This document shows, one piece after another, positions 57,934-64,000 of a stretch of 64,000 nt of DNA (positions within the stretch are counted from its first letter, which is position 1; each line of letters opens with the position of its first letter). Made by a program: the position numbers and the translations under genes. The notes beneath the pieces were generated by a model, which was not told the origin of the DNA, made no database searches, and saw nothing but the letters and a program-made list of their open reading frames with translations. Source of the DNA: G963663315 sp965116335 (lineage in GTDB: Bacteria > Pseudomonadota > Gammaproteobacteria > Arenicellales > Poriferihabitantaceae); contig OZ220677.1 of assembly GCA_965116335.1 (NCBI GenBank), forward strand, positions 2,108,001-2,172,000, read 5' to 3'.

Positions 57934-58983
57934 ATGAAACAGGATTTTCGGCGAATTTGGCACACTGCGCGAGCGGCGCTGTTTTCCACTACGATACACG
58001 GCGTTCTGGTTGCCGCGCTGTTCGCCGGGCTCTTTTGGCCGCAGTCGGATACCGAACTTGTGCGCGGGGCACCGATGCAGGCGACAGTTATCTCGAACCA
58101 GGAAATAATCGAACAGGTAAAAACCCAAAAAGAAAGAATCGCTGAAAAAGCGAAACTGGCTGAAGAATTGGAGAGACTTAAAGAACGGCAGAAAGAGGAG
58201 AAAAAGAGGCTGGAAACGCTGGAGGCCGAGCGCATAAAAGAAGAAGCGGAACAAAAACAGCGGGAGGAACAGAAACGCCGGGAGGAACAAAAGCAGCGAG
58301 AGGAAGAGCAGGCGGAGAAGGAGAGAATAGAGGAACAGCAGAGACAGCAGGCTGAAAAGCAAAGATTAGAGGAGGAAAAGCGGCAGCAGGCGGAACAGGA
58401 GCGGTTGAAGGAAGAACAGAGGAAATTGGAGGAGGAGCAACAGCTGGCAGAACAGAAACGATTGGAAGAAGAAAAGCGGGAGGAAGAAAAAAGGCGGCTG
58501 GCGGAGCAGAAACGGCTAGAGGATGAGCGCAAACGCAAGCAGGAGGAAGAAGAAAAGCGGAAACGAGAGGAACAGGAGCGGTTAGAGGCAGAGCAGAGGC
58601 AGCGGGAAGAGCAGAAACGGCTGGAAGAAGAGCAGAGAAAGCAGGCGGAAGAAAAGCGGTTGGAGGCAGAGAGAAGGGAGCAGGCGCGTATTGCGAAGGA
58701 AGCGGCCACTGCGTTGCAAGCCCTGTTTAACCAGATTGCATCTGCTGTGGTAGACAAATACCGGCCAACCGGAGGTGCGGGCCTAAAAGCATTGATTCAG
58801 GTAAAAGTAGGCAGAAATGGTGAAGTTCAATCGGCAACTGTGATAAAAAGCAGTGGGGATCGTTCTTTTGATGAGTCTGCGGTATTGGCCGTCAAGAAGG
58901 CATCGCCCTTACCGTTTCCGAAAGACCCACGGTATTATGAATATATTTCCAAATTTAACTTTTTATTCAATCCGGGTGGCTGA
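57934..58983 (+). CDS. tolA: Tol-Pal system protein TolA
   Basis: The protein of about 349 residues has an N-terminal membrane anchor (FSTTIHGVLVAALFAGLFW). A very long charged helix rich in Glu, Lys, Arg and Gln spans residues ~60-255. The C-terminal TonB-like domain includes LKALIQVKVGRNGEVQSATV and SGDRSFDESAVLAVKKASPLP. It bridges inner membrane TolQR and outer membrane Pal/TolB. ATG 57934 was chosen; a TTG five codons upstream is possible. The repetitive GAG/CAG/CGG-rich DNA of the helix could vary in length. Confidence 0.94.
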   Translation: MKQDFRRIWHTARAALFSTTIHGVLVAALFAGLFWPQSDTELVRGAPMQATVISNQEIIEQVKTQKERIAEKAKLAEELERLKERQKEEKKRLETLEAERIKEEAEQKQREEQKRREEQKQREEEQAEKERIEEQQRQQAEKQRLEEEKRQQAEQERLKEEQRKLEEEQQLAEQKRLEEEKREEEKRRLAEQKRLEDERKRKQEEEEKRKREEQERLEAEQRQREEQKRLEEEQRKQAEEKRLEAERREQARIAKEAATALQALFNQIASAVVDKYRPTGGAGLKALIQVKVGRNGEVQSATVIKSSGDRSFDESAVLAVKKASPLPFPKDPRYYEYISKFNFLFNPGG

Positions 58984-58990
58984 CAGCTTT

Positions 58991-60310
58991 ATGAAATTCT
59001 GGAAGAAATCTGCGATTGCTTGTTTGGCGTTGATGATCGGGTCTTCGGCATTCGCAGATAAAGTGTTCACTATTGAGATTAACTCTGGCACCACGGCCAG
59101 GATTCCGATTGCCATTGTGCCTTTTTCAGTGGTGGGTGAACTTCCCGATGAACAACAGCCAGCAGATATTATCGAGTCGGATCTCGGATTAAGTGGACAA
59201 TTTGAGCTGATACCGCGCACCAGTTTTCTGAGTGAGCCGGATGATCTCGACTCGATCCGCTTCAAGGACTGGCGCCTGATTAAATCGGAGGCGGTTGTGG
59301 TGGGCCAGGTGATTCACCTGGGTGACCAGTATATAGTCCGCTTTCGATTGGTTGATGTGTTCCGGGAAGCGCAGTTGGTGGGCAGCGAATTTAGTGTCAA
59401 TGCCGGACAAATACGCAAGGTCAGTCATCAGATCAGCGATATGATCTATGAGAAACTGACCGGCAAGAAAGGGGCTTTCGATACCCGGGTAGCGTTTGTC
59501 ACGGTGCAGGAGACGGACAGTGCCCGACAGTATCATCTCCAGGTGGCTGATTCCGATGGGTGGAATGCAAGGACAGTGCTCGAATCCAGGCAACCTGTCT
59601 TATCCCCGGCCTGGTCTCCTGACGGCAGCCGTCTTGCCTACGTGTCATTCGAGGGTGGGCGTTCGGTGATCTTTATTCAGGACCTTCGTACCGGGGAACG
59701 CGAGCAGCTGGCGACATACAAGGGTCTGAATAGCGCTCCCGCGTGGTCACCGGATGGCCGTATGCTGGCGCTGACGCTTTCCAAAGATGGAAATTCAGAG
59801 ATCTACATTTATGAGCTTGCCGGGGGAAATCTGCGTAGACTGACCCGGAATCTTGCCATTGATACCGAGCCTGCGTGGTCGCCGGACGGGAACTCGATCA
59901 TTTTTACCTCTGGGCGCTCCGGCGGGCCACAGATTTTTCAAATGCCGGTAAGAGGGGACGAAGAAGCCACTAGATTGACTTATCACGGCAACTATAATGC
60001 CAATGCGTCCTGGTCGCCGGATGGAAAATCCATCGTCATGATTACCAATCAGGGCAATGGCTACCGAGTCGGGATATACTCTGTTGAAACCCGGGAGGTA
60101 CAGGAGTTGACCGATTCCAGTTTTGATGAATCTCCGTCATTCGCGCCTAACGGAGACATGATAATATATGCGACTAAACAAAAAAGTGGTAAAAGTGTTC
60201 TGGCCACTGTTTCTGCGGATGTCAATGGTCAGGTGCAAAGAATTCTGAAGCATCCGGGTGGCACGTCGGTACAAGAGCCAGCCTGGTCTCCGTTCACTCG
60301 CAAACTGTAG
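58991..60310 (+). CDS. tolB: Tol-Pal system periplasmic protein TolB
   Basis: The 439-residue protein has a signal peptide (MKFWKKSAIACLALMIGSSAFA), an N-terminal domain with IPIAIVPF and a six-bladed beta-propeller with repeated PAWSPDG motifs (six matches or near matches from ~205 on). It binds Pal and helps outer membrane constriction at division. The ATG at 58991 is set by the signal peptide; an upstream in-frame extension overlaps tolA and is unlikely. Confidence 0.96.
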   Translation: MKFWKKSAIACLALMIGSSAFADKVFTIEINSGTTARIPIAIVPFSVVGELPDEQQPADIIESDLGLSGQFELIPRTSFLSEPDDLDSIRFKDWRLIKSEAVVVGQVIHLGDQYIVRFRLVDVFREAQLVGSEFSVNAGQIRKVSHQISDMIYEKLTGKKGAFDTRVAFVTVQETDSARQYHLQVADSDGWNARTVLESRQPVLSPAWSPDGSRLAYVSFEGGRSVIFIQDLRTGEREQLATYKGLNSAPAWSPDGRMLALTLSKDGNSEIYIYELAGGNLRRLTRNLAIDTEPAWSPDGNSIIFTSGRSGGPQIFQMPVRGDEEATRLTYHGNYNANASWSPDGKSIVMITNQGNGYRVGIYSVETREVQELTDSSFDESPSFAPNGDMIIYATKQKSGKSVLATVSADVNGQVQRILKHPGGTSVQEPAWSPFTRKL

Positions 60311-60322
60311 AGGAAATTAATT

Positions 60323-60871
60323 ATGCGTAATCTGTCAACTGTTATCACTGTTTTTGTGATTGCTGCCACTCTTTCGGCGTGTGGTGGACGTCAAGCCAGT
60401 GTGGAGGAGGATGAGGCGGTCGTAGAGGCAGAGCCTGTGATTATTCCCGGCACCGCCGATTCATCCGGTCTGGGAGGGGATGAGTCACTGACTGGCGTGG
60501 GCCTGGCGGAAGAGACTGGCGGGAGTGCAGACTTTGATCTGTTGAATCAGCGAGTCATTTATTTTGAATATGACAGCAGTAGTCTGAGTGGAGAATCCCG
60601 GGCCGTAATCAAGGCGCATGCCGGGTATCTTGCCGCTGCTCCCGGGACACAGGTTGTGCTCGAAGGTCATGCGGATGAGCGCGGCACACGAGAGTATAAT
60701 CTGTCGCTGGGAGAAGATCGTGCCCATTCCGTGGCTGAGATCATGCGCGGAGCCGGAGTAAACGGGGATGACATCCAGACTATCTCTTATGGTGAAGAAA
60801 GACCGGTGTCTCTGGGTAGTGATGAGAGTGCCTGGAGCCTGAATCGCCGGGTTGAAATTCTCTATCAGTAA
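60323..60871 (+). CDS. pal: Peptidoglycan-associated lipoprotein Pal
   Basis: The 182-residue lipoprotein has a signal peptide with lipobox LSAC (Cys20), an acidic linker and an OmpA-like peptidoglycan-binding domain (VIYFEYDSSSLSGE; VVLEGHADERGTREYNLSLGEDRA). It anchors the outer membrane to the wall and binds TolB. It follows tolB by 12 bp with GAGGAAATTAATT before the ATG. The linker before the domain is somewhat long and acidic. Confidence 0.96.
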   Translation: MRNLSTVITVFVIAATLSACGGRQASVEEDEAVVEAEPVIIPGTADSSGLGGDESLTGVGLAEETGGSADFDLLNQRVIYFEYDSSSLSGESRAVIKAHAGYLAAAPGTQVVLEGHADERGTREYNLSLGEDRAHSVAEIMRGAGVNGDDIQTISYGEERPVSLGSDESAWSLNRRVEILYQ

Positions 60872-60881
60872 AGTATGGTAA

Positions 60882-61874
60882 ATGAGTAAGTCGAGACCTG
60901 AAATGACTCCGAGCAGAAGTTTTTTATCGGGAAGTTTATTGCCGGTATGTGCCGCCGTCTTGTTGATGCTGACCGGTTGTGCAGCGCTTGGCCCGGTCAC
61001 TCCGGCTCCGGTGAGTACGCCGGAAGATGCAGAGACGGACACATCGGCAGAGGGCAACGCAGTTGAAGAGGTTGAACCGCCTGCACCGCCAAACCCGGAG
61101 ATTTTACGAGCCCTGTCGCAGTTGGCGGATATCCGGGATGAACTGAAACAGATCAGAAATTCAGTCGAAGAGCTTCAGTTCGAGTCCAACCGTGATAAAC
61201 GTCGGCGGCAGGATTTATACCAGGATGTTGACCGGAGACTGCTGGAGCTGGAAAGAAATCAGCTGGAGATTATCCTCCGGCTGGAAAGAGCAGCGAGCCC
61301 GGGAGTGGCTCCGGACGTAGCCGTAGTGACTACCGAGACTGACTCCACCGAAGGCGTTACGGCAGGCTCACCCCCCGCTGTCTCACAGGAGCCGGATGAA
61401 AGCCCGGCAGAACCAGCTGTCCCGGATTCAGACGCAGCCCCGGATTCAGATGACTTTCCGGTGGTTGACGGCTCGGCAACGGTTTCCCTGGATGAACAGA
61501 ACGCTTATGATGAAGCACTTGGATTGTTGAAACAAAGCCGATACCAGGATTTTGTCGTCGCGGCTCAACAATTCGTGACCAACTGGCCGACCAGTCAACT
61601 GGTTGATGATATCTGGTACTGGATCGCGGAAGCGCATTATGTCAATCGTGAGTTCGAGAATGCTCTGAACAGTTTCAGAACCGTAGTGGTGCGTTATCCG
61701 GATAGTCAACGGGTTCCTGAAGCGCTATTGAAAATGGGATATATCCAGTATGACATCGGTGCATACAACGAGGCGGCGGAAATATTCCGGGATATTCTGG
61801 CCCGCTTCCCGGCGCATAATGTCGCTATTTCTGCACAGACTCGCTTGCGGAGAATTGAGCAGACTATCCAGTGA
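60882..61874 (+). CDS. cpoB: Cell division coordinator CpoB (YbgF)
   Basis: The 330-residue protein has an N-terminal signal followed by a coiled-coil trimerisation segment (ILRALSQLADIRDELKQIRN), a Pro/Asp-rich linker, and C-terminal TPR repeats (YDEALGLLKQSRYQDFVVAAQ; AEAHYVNREFENALNSFRTV; VPEALLKMGYIQYDIGAYNEA). It coordinates Tol with peptidoglycan synthesis. The signal region ends in MLTGC, a lipobox, so this version may be a lipoprotein rather than a free periplasmic protein. It closes the tol-pal run. Confidence 0.93.
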   Translation: MSKSRPEMTPSRSFLSGSLLPVCAAVLLMLTGCAALGPVTPAPVSTPEDAETDTSAEGNAVEEVEPPAPPNPEILRALSQLADIRDELKQIRNSVEELQFESNRDKRRRQDLYQDVDRRLLELERNQLEIILRLERAASPGVAPDVAVVTTETDSTEGVTAGSPPAVSQEPDESPAEPAVPDSDAAPDSDDFPVVDGSATVSLDEQNAYDEALGLLKQSRYQDFVVAAQQFVTNWPTSQLVDDIWYWIAEAHYVNREFENALNSFRTVVVRYPDSQRVPEALLKMGYIQYDIGAYNEAAEIFRDILARFPAHNVAISAQTRLRRIEQTIQ

Positions 61875-61907
61875 AACAGCCGACAAGCTGAGCCGGTGGC
61901 TTTCTGT

Positions 61908-63035
61908 TCAGACTATTTTGTCGAGTGTGAGTGCCAGATTATCTACTGTTCGTTGAATGTTCCTGAGTTTGTCGAGCCCGAACAGACCCAGCCGGAATGT
62001 CCTGAAATCATCCGGTTCGCCGCACATCAACGGCACGCCCGCCGCGATTTGTAATCCGTTAGCGGCAAACCGACTGCCATTTTGCAGGTCGGCATCATCG
62101 GTGTAGCTGACCACCACACCCGGTGCCTCAAAGCCTGGTGCCGCCACACTTTTGAAGCCTTTTTCATGCAGCAGTTCACGCACTTGCTGGCCCAGCTGGA
62201 TCTGTGCATTGCTGCCATTGTCAAATCCGAATTCCCGCATTTCATTCATTGCGCCCCGCAGACCGACCAGCGCATCGGTCGGCAGAGTGGCATGGTAGGC
62301 ATGACCCCCATTGACATAAGCCTGCATGATTTGATGCCATTTCTTCAAGTCACATGAAAAGCTGCTGCTGGTTGTCTGGTCGAGTTTTGCCAGAGCTTTG
62401 TCGTTCAACATGACCAGACCGGCGCAGGGCGAGGCGCTCCACCCTTTTTGCGGGGCACTGATCAGAATATCGACGCCTGCGGCTTTCATGTCCACCCACA
62501 CAGCCCCCGATGCGATGCAATCCAGCACAAACAATCCGCCGACCTGATGAACTGCATCGGCCACCCTCTTCAGATAATCGTCCGGCAGCATCATGCCCGC
62601 CGATGTTTCCACATGAGGCGCGAATACCAGCGCGGGCTTCTCATTACGTATGATCCCGGTGACCGTATCTATTGCAGCCGGCGCAAACGGAGATTGGGGA
62701 GCACTGTCAATCATGGCGGCTGGTAACACGGTATGATCTGACGGAATATTCCCCATTTCAAAAATCTGGCTCCAGCGATAGCTGAACAATCCGTTACGGA
62801 TGACCAGACAGCGCTGGCCATGGGCAAATTGACGGGCGACTGCCTCCATGCCGTAACTGCCTCCCCCCGGAATGATAATAGCGGTATCCGATTGATAGAC
62901 CTCTTTTAGTGTGTCCGATATGTCATTCATTACGCTCTGGAAGCGTCCTGACATGTGATTCAATGATCGATCGGTAAATACTACGGAATATTCAAGCAAC
63001 CCATCCGGGTCAAGGTCAGGTAGAAGTGAAGGCAT
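61908..63035 (-). CDS. Class V aminotransferase (alanine-glyoxylate/serine-pyruvate type)
   Basis: The 375-residue PLP enzyme has the fold type I class V pattern: an N-terminal IIIPGGGSYGMEAVARQF phosphate-binding turn, HVETSAGMMLP, FVLDCIASGAVWVDMKAAGVD, and the PLP-binding lysine in APQKGWS. Relatives move amino groups between serine, alanine or aspartate and glyoxylate or pyruvate; the substrate is not determined. It converges on cpoB with 33 bp between stops and is divergent from tRNA-Arg. Confidence 0.88.
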   Translation of the reverse strand: MPSLLPDLDPDGLLEYSVVFTDRSLNHMSGRFQSVMNDISDTLKEVYQSDTAIIIPGGGSYGMEAVARQFAHGQRCLVIRNGLFSYRWSQIFEMGNIPSDHTVLPAAMIDSAPQSPFAPAAIDTVTGIIRNEKPALVFAPHVETSAGMMLPDDYLKRVADAVHQVGGLFVLDCIASGAVWVDMKAAGVDILISAPQKGWSASPCAGLVMLNDKALAKLDQTTSSSFSCDLKKWHQIMQAYVNGGHAYHATLPTDALVGLRGAMNEMREFGFDNGSNAQIQLGQQVRELLHEKGFKSVAAPGFEAPGVVVSYTDDADLQNGSRFAANGLQIAAGVPLMCGEPDDFRTFRLGLFGLDKLRNIQRTVDNLALTLDKIV

Positions 63036-63145
63036 GTCGATTCTCGTGTTTTGGAAGGTAATATCAGGTTCGCAAAAAATTTATCCGATGCCTATTGTAT
63101 TTGATCTTCAAATTCATTAGGGTGCACACTGTTATGCAGTTATTC

Positions 63146-63222
63146 GCGCCCGTAGCTCAGTTGGATAGAGTACCTGGCTACGAACCAGGCGGTCGGGAGT
63201 TCGAATCTCTCCGGGCGCGCCA
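63146..63222 (+). tRNA. tRNA-Arg (anticodon ACG)
   Basis: The acceptor stem GCGCCCG/CGGGCGC, D-arm AGCTCAGTTGGATAGAGT, anticodon stem-loop CTGG-CTACGAA-CCAG with anticodon ACG, T-arm GGGAGTTCGAATCTCTCC (as loop and stem) and encoded CCA are all present. Confidence 0.96.
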
Positions 63223-63402
63223 CTGGTCCTGCACATTGGGTTTTAGTAGCCGTTTTGCCTTTGAGAAGCTGAGTAATTACCAGAAGATTACAGGCATTTC
63301 CGATGATCCGTAAATTATCCGCATCTTTGCCGTTGAAACCTTCGAATTGCAGGATTTCCAAGCCTGCCTGACGCAGCTTTTCAGAGTAGGCGCTCTGGTT
63401 TC

Positions 63403-64000
63403 TCATGCCAGCTGACGCCGCACCAGACTATGGAAGACTCCGCCGGCCTCCATCAGTTCTGCAAAATTTCCCTGTTCGACCACACGTCCCGCCTGCATTA
63501 CATAAATCCGGTCTGCCTGATGCAGTGTCGAAAGGCGATGGGCAATGACAATTCTGGTTGCATCAATATTGGCAAGATTCTCCATGACTTTCGCCTGGCT
63601 CTCATTATCCAGCCAGTTGGTGGCTTCATCAAGCAGCAGGATGCGAGGCTTATGGATAAGCGCACGGGCGATCAGGATACGCTGGCTTTCGCCTCCCGAG
63701 GTGACATCGCCGCCAGCGCCCAGGCAGGTCAGCATTTTCATCGGCATTGCAGAAATCTCGCGATCTATATTAGCCAGTCGGGCAGCCCGCCACGCGTCCT
63801 TGGCTGTTGCGTTCTCATTACCGCCGACGATGTTGTCCCATATATCTTCCGGATGGAGTTGCACATCCTGCGGGATAGCGCCGATTCTTCGGCGCACCTG
63901 TTTGATGTTGAGGTGTTTGAGGTCGCGCCCGTCGTAGTACACTGTACCGCTGGTCGGTTCGTCCAGACCCAGTATCAACTGAAAGAGAGTACTTTTACCA
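63403..64000 (-). CDS. ABC transporter ATP-binding region, NHLM bacteriocin-exporter type (partial)
   Basis: The visible part, about 199 residues, is the C-terminal nucleotide-binding domain of an exporter that continues past the right edge. It starts inside Walker A (GKSTLFQLILGLDEPTSG). A Q-loop (GAIPQDVQLHPEDIWDNI), signature TSGGESQRILIARAL, Walker B RILLLDEATNWLDNESQ and H-loop IAHRLSTL follow, and it ends in VRRQLA. The ATNWLDN variant and GGESQR signature are characteristic of ABC transporters of NHLM (nitrile-hydratase-leader) peptide natural product systems. A short frame overlapping its stop (63406 downward) runs antisense through tRNA-Arg and is probably not a gene. Confidence 0.8.
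   Translation of the reverse strand, partial: GKSTLFQLILGLDEPTSGTVYYDGRDLKHLNIKQVRRRIGAIPQDVQLHPEDIWDNIVGGNENATAKDAWRAARLANIDREISAMPMKMLTCLGAGGDVTSGGESQRILIARALIHKPRILLLDEATNWLDNESQAKVMENLANIDATRIVIAHRLSTLHQADRIYVMQAGRVVEQGNFAELMEAGGVFHSLVRRQLA

Noticed and set aside
57693..58757. Long serine/cysteine-rich minus-strand frame over tolA
   Set aside because: It is the antisense of the Glu/Lys-rich tolA helix; the composition comes from the coding strand.
63140..63406. 88-codon minus-strand frame overlapping the ABC exporter stop by four bases
   Set aside because: Its second half is simply the antisense of tRNA-Arg (PERFELPTAW), a well-known false gene pattern. The first ~60 codons look unremarkable. 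Coupling to the exporter stop was the only support.

Overview
The window looks like a chromosomal segment of a gammaproteobacterium. The evidence is the order of its core genes: tRNA-His/tRNA-Leu/tig-clpP-clpX, msbA-lpxK-kdsB, fmdB-aspS, and yebC-ruvC-ruvA-ruvB-tolQ-tolR-tolA-tolB-pal-cpoB. A trimethylamine-methyltransferase-like enzyme, a TAXI-type TRAP transporter, a sterol-desaturase-family protein, large Calx-beta/Ig-like adhesin repeats and a TbpB-like surface lipoprotein fit a marine or host-associated lifestyle, but the species cannot be fixed from the sequence alone.

Layout. 1-6074: a restriction-modification island. It holds a type I locus on the minus strand (a half-size S-like protein, HsdM, and the start of HsdS running off the left edge). 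Divergent from this is a two-gene system of a GHKL-ATPase/PD-(D/E)XK fusion and a DNA methyltransferase. 6226-10740: core genes (tRNA-His, tRNA-Leu, tig, clpP, clpX) and a membrane hydroxylase. 10809-24895: a second defence island. A five-gene cassette comes first: SNF2-type helicase with DUF3883, AAA ATPase, small PD-(D/E)XK-like protein, DUF1156 methyltransferase, and DUF499-type ATPase with a HEPN-like N-terminus. A compact ribbon-helix-helix/restriction enzyme/methyltransferase operon follows. 24983-36754: mostly transport and metabolism, namely a Na/Pi cotransporter, a small secreted protein, an HD-domain protein, an EamA transporter, a TAXI TRAP transporter, a TbpB-like lipoprotein and an MttB-family methyltransferase. 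36861-43791: envelope genes and aspS. 43794-53642: an accessory insertion between aspS and yebC, carrying a giant autotransporter bounded by repeat clusters in opposite orientation and a double-domain gamma-carbonic-anhydrase-like protein. 53804-61874: yebC-ruvCAB-tol-pal. 61908-64000: an aminotransferase, tRNA-Arg and the C-terminal end of an NHLM-type ABC exporter.

The strongest unusual signal is a set of three very long C/G homopolymers, each inside a different coding region: 24 C in the DUF1156 methyltransferase, 17 C in the signal peptide of a secreted protein, and 15 G just after the lipobox of the TbpB-like lipoprotein. The first two are in frame. The third leaves the lipoprotein out of frame, and 16 or 13 G would restore it. 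This is the classic architecture of slipped-strand phase variation, here acting on a defence cassette and on surface or secreted proteins. A second candidate for novelty is the fused gamma-carbonic-anhydrase-like protein. The three metal-binding histidines of the family are divided between its two domains in a complementary way.

The intergenic DNA around the autotransporter, and at 34.7-35.1 kb, is packed with three families of short palindromic repeats: an 84-87 bp element with terminal inverted repeats, a C6/G6-bounded palindrome, and a 28 bp dRS3-like palindrome. No insertion sequence, CRISPR array or phage structural gene was seen.
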